Origin: Cyprinodon diabolis
Taxonomy: Eukaryota; Chordata; Actinopteri; Cyprinodontiformes; Cyprinodontidae
Reading direction: 5' to 3'
NCBI GenBank assembly: GCA_030533445.1
Contig: CM060064.1
Span: 7,547,879-7,611,878, forward strand
DNA: 64,000 bases
Below, in pieces: positions 47,001 through 59,000 of this stretch. Under the pieces are notes generated by a model. The model saw nothing but the letters and a program-made list of their open reading frames with translations, searched no databases and had not been told where the DNA came from. Each line of letters opens with the position of its first letter. The first letter of the stretch is position 1. Both the position numbers and the translations under genes were made by a program.

Positions 47001-50000
47001 TGTAACAGACCAGAACCACGGAAACATCAAGGGAAACACGCACAAGGAGCTAGGGAGAGACGAGGTGAGAGGACAACGGCGACGACAGGACCAGCAACAA
47101 CAGAGGAACCAACAAAGAGTGAGAGCAGAGGGAGAGCATATATAGCTGACAGAGACAAAGGGAGGGCTAACGAGCAGACAAGGAACAGGTGTGAGAGGAG
47201 ACAACGAGGGAGCCAAGGGGACAGGAACAAACACACACACAGGGCTACAGAGGACAACAGAAAAACATGAGAACTAACAAATCTAGAAATTACAACAAAA
47301 GGAATTAAGCCAATAAACTAGGAAACAGAGGAAACAATATAACCAAAACCATGACAGGAAGACTGAAAATAACAACAAAATGTTAATTCAATTACTAGGA
47401 CTATAAAACATGGAGAAAAGAAAACTAAACACTCAAAAGAAAACATAACAGAACCCAGACTAGGACAGTAACTGGAAAAAACCAAAGAATACAGCAAAAT
47501 AAAAATACAACCACTAACACTAGAAAACAAGGAGTAAAGAAAGACTGAAAAGAAAAACATAACAGAAACAGAAACCTGACACTATTTACAAAACTTGTTC
47601 TTTGCTTGCAACACTACTGGGACAAAATCACTCTATATGGGAACGTTTTAATCTCTGATTTTATTGTCATTAGACTTTGGAAGAATATGTATTCATGAAA
47701 GCACTTCTTGATTTTTGCTAATAAAAGAAGTCAGTAAGACACTTTATTTTTAGATTAAATGGTATGAGGAGACCAGCACAAGCAAAAAGCTGTAGGGGTG
47801 TTAGTTGTTAGCCGGGTCTCTGTGAATTACAGGAATTACTCATATTTTCCCATTTCAGCAGGAATAATGTTTGGTTGGTTGTGCCTATGATGCTTTTCCT
47901 TCAGTTAAAAAGGAAAACCAATCAGAGTGGTAGATGTTACAGACACTGATGCTTAGATCAATACAAATAGTTAGACTCACCACTCCCAGTGACATACTTC
48001 ATTTAGAGCTTGTAGACGTTTTGTGGATATCTGTTACATTTTAAATATTCATATTTGGAAGTTCAAGCCAATTTAAGTGGTTTTAGTGGGGAAAAAGCAA
48101 ACAAACAAAAAACTAAAGGGTTTCAAATACAAATCAAGTTAATACACTTTTACTGTAACACGTGGGTTTATTTACCACAAGCTTATAAGCTACTGTTTCT
48201 TAACAAGGCATAAGTCATCTGAATACAGATCTAGAAATCTTCCCCCTCATTATTAGAGCCCCAAGCTGGTATTTCTGATGAACTGGTTAGAGGTCTCGCC
48301 CAGTAGGGCTTCCTGATTAATAAGAGCTAAGGGGAAAGTTACAGAACCAATTAAAGACCTCCATAAATCTGTCTAGTTTGAAAACATGCTGCTAATGAGT
48401 GTGGTAATGGCTTACCAAATTATTTATCTGTGTTGCAGAGGTTATCTTCTCACTATTTAAGGATGTTAATTAAATTACCATCTTTAAATAAATGTTTCTT
48501 CAGCTAAATTACCAGTGCCAGTGATCAATATAAGTTATTTCTAATATCTCTCCAGCCGTGAACTAAATTATAACATCACAGGTTTAATCTGTTAATATTT
48601 AGTTTCTTCGATGTTTTATTTTTGCAGAGGATCTCATCCTGGTTCTGCGTAGCCGATGAGCAGAAGCTTTCAGGCAGCTCTAGATACAGATTGCTGTGCT
48701 AACAGAAAGGCAGCCGGTGAATAATGTGGTCGCATACACACACCCTGCCGGAGAAGCAGTGAATTTGAAGCTGTACAGGCAAATCCCCGCTAAGCAGCTT
48801 TGCACCAGAAATCAGTTCTCACAATACTGTTTGTTGCAGAACGGCTGACCAGATAAATGACAAGTTGGTGGAGTTGCTTGATGGCTGACAGCTAAAGGCG
48901 CTTGGCTGGCAGTGAGAGTGGAATCCACCCAAAGCTGGATGAACAGGAGAACTTAGAAATGGCTGACAAATATTATCTGCTCTGCACTGCTCATCTCGCT
49001 GTTCATCAGCTCAATCTACAAAAGAGGAAAAAATATTTATCATTATAAGAATAAATCAAAGTTATCCTCAAAATCCTGTGTTTGATTATGAAAATTATCA
49101 AAGTTTTCTTTCTGGATTTTATTATTTTAAAATTTCCATTTATAAAACCTGCTCTTTGCTGACAACAATAATGGGACAAAACCCACTCCATGGTAGCCGA
49201 CCCTTCACTCGTCACTTCTTATGACTTTCCTTTCAAACCGTTTCTGTTTGCTTCCCTTCTATAAGGAGCTGCTGATCTCTGCAGCTCCTCCAGAGTTAGT
49301 CATTACTCCTCTCTGATTAATTCCTCCATTAGCCGCCTCTTAGGTGGGCAGAGCTACAATTTCTGTTTTTGTTTGCACTATTAAATGCTGCTCTAGTGGG
49401 AGGGATATTTTGTAAACCAAGTTTAAGTCACAAAGTATGAAACAGTTTGTGGAGAATAAAAACTTTTTTTAAGCAGTGTTCATTAAAAGGTGCTTGTTGA
49501 GCCAAACTGAAATAGTGAATGATTATTGAGTTTGAATGTTTCAGAGGTTAGTGTGTGGGTCAGGTTAGGAAAACAGAAACAGCCGCCATGACCGCTCATA
49601 TGACAGAGGGTCACAGCAGTATATTCAGGGGTTTAGGAGGAATTATATGAGACGCTATTTGTTTTTGCCTGAGAGAAAATAACTTACATTGAAAGATTCC
49701 TGCACTGGCATATTTTGCTTTGAGGATAATATAAATTCCCTGATAATTTCAGTATACTTACTAGAAATATTACTGGCAAAAAAATATACTTTTAAAGTTT
49801 TTTTTTTAAAGAGGAGGTAAATACAGCATGGATATGCAGAAGAATTAATTAACATTTTTTAAAGTTTTTTTTATATATGTAACTTAATAACCATAATATA
49901 ACATTATATCCATTAAACATTTATGTTTTATAAGCCTTCATTTCTTTCTTTATTTTGAAACATTGGGAACATTACACTGAAATTCTTTTAAGGTCACATA

Positions 50001-53000
50001 GCTAGCATGTGACCACTGGCAAAATTACTTTGCAACATTGTTTGAAAACATGTTTTCTTGTGAGTATAAATGGAATAAAAAAACATTGGGTGTTTGACGA
50101 CAAAACACAAAAGTAATCGAGACTTTATCCACATAACTAAAGAAAAACGTATAAAATGAAGAGCAACAATAATTTTTTATTTTCCCCAATTTATGTTCTT
50201 TACACACAGATTTGCTGTGCATTTAGAATTTCTGCATTCGCTTTGCGTAAATATAAGTTTGCCAAGGCTCAGAGCAGAATTATTTAGTAATTTGAGGTGA
50301 AGAAAAGAGATTTTTTTCAGAATGTTTTATTAACAACAGAATCGGGTGGACGGCATGCTGTATAAGGCAGGAACCTCTGCGGGTGTAGACAGCATGTGTA
50401 GACACCATGTCTTTCTGGAAGTGGATGATCACAAACGTGTCGGTCACTAACCTGGTCTTAGAGTGCAGTCCCAGTCCAGTCTCACTCTTTGGTGGTTTGT
50501 TGTAATTTCTTTGCCCCCTTCTTGTGAGTATTCCTGGTCCTCAGTTTTTGTGGATTTATGTTTTGGATTTTAACTTCTTTTACCCTTTTATTGTTAAATC
50601 TTCAAGAAACCAGTGTCAGTGTCTGCATATGGGTCCTGTCAAACCTCCCACACACTGTGACAGACTCAGTGGTCAGGAAATGGTTCTGGTCAGTACACAA
50701 GCAGGCAGAGATCAGGCAGGAGTCAGAAGACAGATCAAGCAAACAGATCAGACGGAAACAGGGAGACTCAGAGGTTGAGACACAAAATGGATCAGGATCA
50801 GAATGTCTTCCCTAATTTCTATATAGGGCACTGTATAGTGTTGCGCCATTTTAAATGAGTGTCTGAACGTCTAATGGATAAAAAAGCAGTGGACTCAAAA
50901 TTTACCACAATGCACCTTGAAAAGTAGGAATGATCCAGTGTCTCTAGACGAGCAGATATATACTGGAATGTTCACTTTTATTAAATGAAAAACAGCAACA
51001 TCTACTTCCAGCCGCCACAGCAGTAGTGGAAACCCCCCACAGATGACCCGGCCTGAGGTAGCTGCTGCTAGGGACAGCCCACCCCCGCTATGTGGGGTTC
51101 TGAGCTGCTCTGACAGCAAATTCATATTTTAAGGCAGGATTGTAATCCTAATGAAGTGACTGCACAGACAATGTTTTGAGTTGGACTTTCTTACTTAAAA
51201 TATATTAAAAGTAGTTTTTCCACACAGCAAATATAGCAAAGCCGCTCTCTGCTATTGAACACAGCAGCAGCACAAGCATCCGAAACATCTTTAGACACTT
51301 TACCTGACAAACCTCAGGAGCATCAAAGACGCTCTTTGGGGCGCGCCTGACCTTACTGTGGACAAGCTTCAAAACTGATGCAGAAGCTTTGTTGCTGCTG
51401 AAATTGCATTAGGTGTGAACGTAGCTTATGACACATGAATTGTACCCAGTGTGCGAAATACCTGTCAATATTTGTGAGAGTCCCCATTTCCGGATTGTTG
51501 CGCAATACCGATCTAAATTTTCTCAATATGCAGTAGGCCTACAACATTGCAAAGTCAAAGTCAGCTTTAATGTCAATTCTTCACATTCACCAGGCATACA
51601 AGGACTGGAGAGGACGTTTCTCACTCACCAACAGTGAAACCGATAAAGTGCACAGGCACAACAGATAAGATCAGTTCCTAATACTAAAATTTAAACATTC
51701 CATTTAACAATAAAATATAAAATGTACAATAATATAAAATACTTAACCAATATACTAAAATATGCTAGTGCAAAAAGGCAGATGGTAATGGCAGCAGAAA
51801 AATTATTATTATTATTATTACCAATTATGTAAGATATAGCATTTGTAACAATAAAAGTGCAAAAGAACAGTAAATAAATATAGTATTAATAGTAGTGCAG
51901 GAGACAGTTTGTCCGGAGTGATTTTTTTTTTGATGTGGGCTCAGCTTCCTGACAGCCTGGAGAATGAAGCTTTCTGTGAATCTGGTAGAGTGGGCAAGAG
52001 CCTGAATAGACAGTCAGTCTATGAAAACACACACATGCACAAAGACTGTCTTTCTGTCTGTCTCTCTCTTTCATGTACGCACATGTCCTGCTTTAATCCA
52101 GCTTCTGACAAATGGAACTGGGTCGAATTTGTCTAGAGGATTTCTGTTGAGGTCCACAAACAGGAGTGAAGACCTGCTGTCTTTGCGCAATCTGTTCCGC
52201 GTTGCCTGTGTTATTAACTGCGGAAAAGCACATGGCTAATTTGCATACGCAAGCAGGATTGGCTGGCTCCACTTGGCAAAAAACAGAACATATTTGTGAA
52301 TAAAGGTTTTGAATTTTAATACTGGACATGTTTAGCTTAAAAACATTTTAGTGACCATTAGTGACAAAAAATATTAATTGTTTTATTTTTTTGACACAAT
52401 TTAAGACCCCCTTTAAATTTTGCTTTTGAGGCTTTCAGGGGGTCTCATGGGTTAATCGGGGGGGTCGAGCCCCCCCGGACCCCCCTGTATTTCGCACTCT
52501 GATTGTACCGAAGAACATGTACATTTCGGTACACAACAGTGCATTGATGATCCTCCAACCCAGGCATCACCAAAGTCGGTCGGTCCTCCAGGTTTAGGAG
52601 GTTTCCCTGCTTTAGCACAGCTGATTATGATGAATGCAGTTAAACAAACACTTTCTTTGACAACATTCCAGCTTGATTGGCAGGACCGACAAGCAACAGG
52701 AAGTCCCATGCATCACATCCGGCCAGTAACTTCCGGTATTCCATGAACATTTAAACAAAAACGTTCTGCAATTGGTGAAAGGGGAGCATTTTTCTGTAAT
52801 TCTGACCGTTCTGATTCATTTAATTGCCAAGATCTTCCAGTGAGTTATGTTCTTTAATCTTTTTTCTCCTAAAACACATCATTTACTATCAGCTTTTTGT
52901 TTGTCAGGACCTTTCAGGTTCCTCAAAAACTAGCAGGGAGCAACAGTGTAGTAACAGTGTTTACATGTGTCAAAAATAGAGATGTCATCTGTTTGCTGCA

Positions 53001-56000
53001 TCTGATTAAAGGAATGTTTTCATTTGTCACAAGAAGCAGAAGTGTTTGACAGAGATGAATGGCTGAATTGCAGTAGTGGTGTAAATCACACCCATCATGG
53101 TGATTCGATTCAGTATCAATTTCCTGACCCAACGATTCGATTATTCTCGATACTCAAGAATACAACATGATACGATTCAAATCGATTAATTGGTTGGGGT
53201 GTGTAAGTCATCTTCTTTTTCCTCCACCATGTATGTCTTGCCTACTGTTTACTTGAGTTTGTGTGTGCATGCGAAAGAGGGTGGTGGCTAAAGGAAGCGA
53301 GGTAGGAGGGAAAAATAGGCGCAGCACGGGAGTCAGAATTTGGCTGTTGGATCGATGCATCAATAAAAAACGTTTATTATTTACACCCCTATATTGCAGG
53401 GTCATCTAAAGTGGAAAAGAGTCTTCAGGACAACATGTCTAACCAGATTTATACGATGTTTTGCGACATAATGCTTCGCATTTTGTGAAATTGTTTTTTT
53501 TTATTTTATTTACTAAACTGCCTCTTCACCTTAACAGAAAGATTCCGAAGCTAAGTTTTTTTGATCTGGTTCTTAACATGATGGCTGTTGCTGCTGCTAA
53601 TCTAACACCATACCAAATCCCCTTGATTCAACATCCTTTGCCTGTTTTTTTTTTTTCTTCCGAATTTCATGTCTTGTCATCTTTTCTTTTCCCTCACCCC
53701 TTCCTCCCTTCTATCCCATAATTCCGCTCTGACGCTTTCAAGCCTGGGAACCAGTCGGGGAGATCTTACGCTTGAATATTTGCGGTCACGAGGATTTCCC
53801 TTAAATCCTGCCATTGTTTAGAAATTTGAGTCAGTAAAGTCTTAGAAACGGATTTGGAACGGCCTTGGAAACGATCAGATAAGAAACGGAAGCCTGAAAA
53901 TGTAATTGCCCATCACTAAACACTATTCTCTGCTTTGGGCAGGGCAGCCCAACCCAAATCTACAGTGGGGCAAAAAAGTATTTAGTCAGCCACTAATAGT
54001 GCAAGTTCTCCCACTTAAAAAGATGAGAGAGGCCGGTAATTTTCATCATAGATATACCTCAACTATGAGAGACAAAATGAGAAAAAAAATCCAGAAAATC
54101 ACATTGTCTGATTTTTAAAGAATTTATTTGCAAAATATGGTGGAAAATAAGTATTTGGTCAATAACAAAAGTTCATCTCAATACTTTGTTATATACCCTT
54201 TGTTGGCAATGACAGAGATCAAACGTTTTCTGTAAGTCTTCACAAGGTTTTCACACACTGTTGCTGGTATTTTGGCCCATTCCTCCATGCAGATCTCCTC
54301 TAGAGCAGTGATGTTCTGGGGCTGTCGCTGGGCAACACAGACTTTCAACTCCCTCCAAAGATTTTCTATGGGGTTGAGATCTAGAGACTGGCTAGGCCAC
54401 TCCAGGACCTTGAAATGTTTCTTACGAAGCCACTCCTTCGTTACCCGGGCGGTGTGTTTGGGATCATTGTCATGCTGAAAGACCCAGCCACCTTTCATCT
54501 TCAATGCCCTTGCTGATGGAAGGAGGTTTTCACTCAAAATTTGACGATACATGGCCCATTCATTCTTTCCTTCACACGGATCAGTCGTCCTGGTCCCTTA
54601 GCAGAAAAACAGCCCCAAAGCATGATGTTTCCACCCCCCGGCTTCACTGTAGGTATGGTGTTCTTTGGATGCAACTCAGCATTCTCTCTCCTCCAAACAC
54701 GACGAGTAGAGTTTGTACCAAAAAGTTCTATTTTGGTTTCATCTGACCATATGATATTCTCCCAGTCATCGTCTGGATCATCCAAATGCTCTCTAGCAAA
54801 CTTGAGACGGGCCTTGACATGTACTGGCTTAAGCAGGGGGACACGTCTGGCACTGCAGGATTTGAGTCCCTGGCGGCGTAGTGTGTTACTGATGGTAGCC
54901 TTTGTTACTCTGGTCCCAGCTCTCTGCAGGTCATTCACTAGGTCCCCCCGTGTGGTTCTGGGATTTTTACTCACCGTTCTTGTGATCATTTTGACCCCAC
55001 GGGGTGAGATCTTGTGTGGAGCCCCAGATCGAGGAAGATTATCAGTGGTCTTGTATGTTTTCCATTTTCTAATAATTGATCCCACAGTTGATTTCTTCAC
55101 ACCAAGCTGTTTACCTATTGCAGATTCAGACTTCCCAGCCTGGTGCAGGTCTATAATTTTGTTTCGGGTGTCCTTTGACAGCTCTCTAGTTTTGGCCATG
55201 GTGGAGTTTAGAGTGTGACTGTTTGAGGTTGTGTACAGGTGTCTTTTATACTGATAACGGGTTCAAACAGGTGCCATTAATGAAGGTAACGAGTGGAGGA
55301 CAGAGGAGCCTCTTACAGAAGAAGTTACAGGTCTGTGAGAGCCAGAAATCTTGCTTGTTTGTAACTGACCAAATACTTATTTTCCACCATATTTTGCAAA
55401 TAAATTCTTTAAAAATCAGACAATGTGATTTTCTGGATTTTTTTTTCTCATTTTGTCTCTCATAGTTGAGCTATATCTATGATGAAAATTACCGGCCTCT
55501 CTCATCTTTTTGAGTGGGAGAACTTGCACTATTGGTGGCTGACTAAATACTTTTTTGCCCCACTGTATAATGCTGTCATCTTTGTGCTGATCCCCCTGAG
55601 GAAACCCAGTTGGGATGTGGAGATTTTAAATGAGGAGCCGAGTGCTCACATGACTCCTCCCCCTCGGTTTGCCTTTGACCTTTATGTTTACATAAACACA
55701 TTTATCCACACAAACGCACACATGAATGCTTGTGACGATCTTCCGTCCCTTGATGTCTCACCTCTTTCGCTGGCCTCACCGGTTAATCAGCTATTTTTTA
55801 TCTCTTTTTTCTCTGCTTTATTTAAAACCTCTCTCCTCTTATGTCTACAACAGCTATATCCATTTTTATTCTTTCCTCCGCTTTCATGAATTATTCTTTA
55901 TTTCCAGTTGTGGTTTATATGCTATGCATTCCCTTCCAGTCATTTCTGAGCACTTAAGGTTGCAAAATAATGCCGTCTGTTATGACCCACTCTTGTCCTT

Positions 56001-59000
56001 TGTCTTCCCTTGGAATGCTTGCTCTATCCACCATGACTCTTCGATTCCAGAAGGCTTGAATGCTGTAAACAAGCTCCCCTTCTCCTGACCTACACATGTA
56101 CATTTAGAGAAACAACATCTGCTTTTTTGTTAATTTGATAAGAATTAATCCTTTGTTATAGATAAACAACAGAAATTAAAGCTGCGAACGGCCGTGGGCG
56201 GCCCTCGCAGCTCAGCACCGCTCGGCCTATCGCAACCGCCGGAGCCAAGCAACCGACGCCTGCTTGCTCCTTCCCAGCCAGCAGAACAAGTTCCACACTT
56301 CACCTCTGGACTAACTGGAGACAACCACAGCTTTGGTCAGGAAGGGTTAAACTAGGATAAAAAGACAATAACTGGGACAAATCTCATCCGTCGGATAAAC
56401 GCTGCGGCCATCACAGTTGGTGGATCTAAAGTAATGTTGCCACATGACAACGTAAGCTTGCTATCAGCGATCTATGTTAAGACACAACATTTGAAGCAAA
56501 TATGCTTACAGCAAAAAGGCTTATAACTTTGTAGGAGGTATTAAGTGAGATGATCTTGTTGGGAACTACAGTCATTCGGGATATAGTGACTTTCTTCCCT
56601 CAGGGGGCAGGGCTTTGATGATGTCATCATTTGACCAGCCAGTATCGTAGAGCAACCAAAGGGGCTCATTACTGCCAAACTTAGTTGGATTTGGATTTTT
56701 TTTGTAAAAGTTATTCCATTTCAAATTTCTGGAAAAGTACTCTATGTCATGATCTGGCCTGTTTGCTCTCCCTTAATTAGTAATTCCTCTCACCTGGCCT
56801 CTTCCTTCCCTGCCTCAATCATAATTTATTCCTCTCACCTGTTTCCTGTGGTTTATATTCAGTTCAGCCTGAGCATTCAGTGCCAGATCATTACTTGTCT
56901 TTCTGTTAGTCTGTTTGTTTGTTTTTTTTTTGTCATGGTTCCTGTCCTGGATCCTAGCAGCCAGTGGAAAGAGGGTTTTTGTGTTTGTCTCGTCTCCTGA
57001 TCGTCCACTGTTCCTCCCCCAGGAGTCCTCTGGGTTTTTGGCTCTTTATGGGGGGAGGTTCAGTTTTCATCAAAGTAAGCCTGGCTCCAGGGAGGAGACC
57101 AGTTTAAAGTCCAGCTTCAAGTTCCGGTTCCTACATCCTGTCTCGGCTACCCTCTTCCACTGAGCCTGCCTGTCTTCACCTGATCCTAACTGCTCCTGTG
57201 CGTGATCTCCTGGTCATGCTTCTGGTCCCAGTCTGACTCTGAACCCTCCTGGAAGTATGTGCATGCCTGGAAGTCTGGATCCTGCCACCTGTCTCTGTTC
57301 CTGTCTGATCTGGATCCTGCCTGTTCCTGTCTGTTCTGGATCCCTCACCAGGATCGATTCATGACACTCTAACTACGGGGCGCCAGAGGACCCCTTCAGT
57401 AAAAAGGAAAACAACATAAAAAAGAAAATTTTTGATCTCACACCAAGTTTGGAGCCGATGGCTCAAAACCCCTGGGAGGAGTTAATTAAAGTTTGACGTC
57501 AACAAGATTGAAAAATTACCAAAAATCGGCCTTTGACCCAAAATGGCCGACTTCCTGTAGGTTTTAGAGCATACCTCCAATAGACCTTTTGTCATGATTC
57601 GTTGATATCTACCTACCTGCCAAATCTCCAATCTCTGCGACTTATGGTTTTCCCCATTTCACTTTAGGGGGCGCTGTAGAGCCATTTGGCCATCCCACTT
57701 TGAATTCATTAAGATACGTACATTTTCGCAGGGGGACAATTTGCTGCCAAGTTTGGTGAGTTTTTGAAAATGTTACAGCTTCACAAAAAGCCACTTCTTT
57801 TGTAAGGAGAAAAATAATAAACGGTACAGATACAATAGGCCTTTGCAGCGCTGTCGCTGCTTGGGTCTAATAAGTAGTAGTTTAGGGTTTGTTCTGTGAA
57901 GTGGTGCAGAATATCTTAGTTATGGTAACCAATCTTGGCTCCTATAACATCTTGAAAGAACAAAAGGGAGAAATAAAATTGTGGTTTATGATAAATGTGT
58001 TTAATGAACCTTTCAACTATTTCATATTCACATTGGGTACGTGATTATAAAGAAGCAGCATGGTTTACAGATTTTTACGTTGCTTTAAGTTTTTATTTAT
58101 CAGGGACTTGCTTTGATTAGAATATATTTAATTTTCTGTAAACGTTTCCTCAGGAAGATCTTTGGGAGTGTATGACCTCCATCCTTAAATATTAAGTTTT
58201 ACTGTATACATGGACGAAATTTTGATTTCAGAAGTGTGTGTGTGTGTGGGGGGGGCAAAGTATTTTTTAATATAACTAACTTCAGCGTCTTTGACCGTCC
58301 AATCACAGACCCGATTCAGTGGCGCATCAGATGTTTGTAAATTCAGCGTCTCAGGAGTGATGGCACTGACAGCCAATCACACAAGAAAAGACGGTGGGCC
58401 AGTCAGGAGCTCGTGGGCGGTCTGAACTCAGGGAATTAGGCTTCAGCCTTAGCTGCGGTTTTCTGCTTGGTCCTAGTGCTCAACATTTGTCTTTGTATTG
58501 TAGCGTAACATTGTTTTTGGACAGTAAAACGTGCAGGGGACCAAAACGGACGTCTAAAAAAACGAAGTCTCAAGAAAGACAAAATAAAGTTTTTTAGTAG
58601 CAGGATATTCTATATTTTATAAGCGGTTTGCCCAAAGAACAACCATTTTTATCCAATATATATCCAACACATGGCTGAAATCTGTTGGATTGATGTCTAC
58701 ATACACACCCATGTAGAGATGCATCTACACAGGCATTAACGCTGCAGTTAATGCTTGGATTCATTCATTTCCAACACTAACTGAATAATTAGAACCAAAG
58801 TTACAAGCTAATTCTGGAAAGAAATGTCATGTGAATCTAAATAAATACAGTTTTTAAAAAGTTATTATAACATATTCCACCAAAGCAAGAAACGTCCCCA
58901 TGAAAATTGGTAACATCTTTAAATATTTATCACTTGTTTATCCATATATTTGCTTCAAGGCGTATCTATGTTTTTTATTTTTATTTAGAGGTGTTTTCAT

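Noticed and set aside
46965..47270. 101-codon plus-strand ORF rich in Arg, Gly and Thr
   Set aside because: Lies across the LTR unit 46890-47581 opposite to the TATA box orientation; low-complexity purine-rich sequence without any motif.
54541..55218. 225-codon plus-strand ORF
   Set aside because: Shadow of the DD34E transposase on the other strand.
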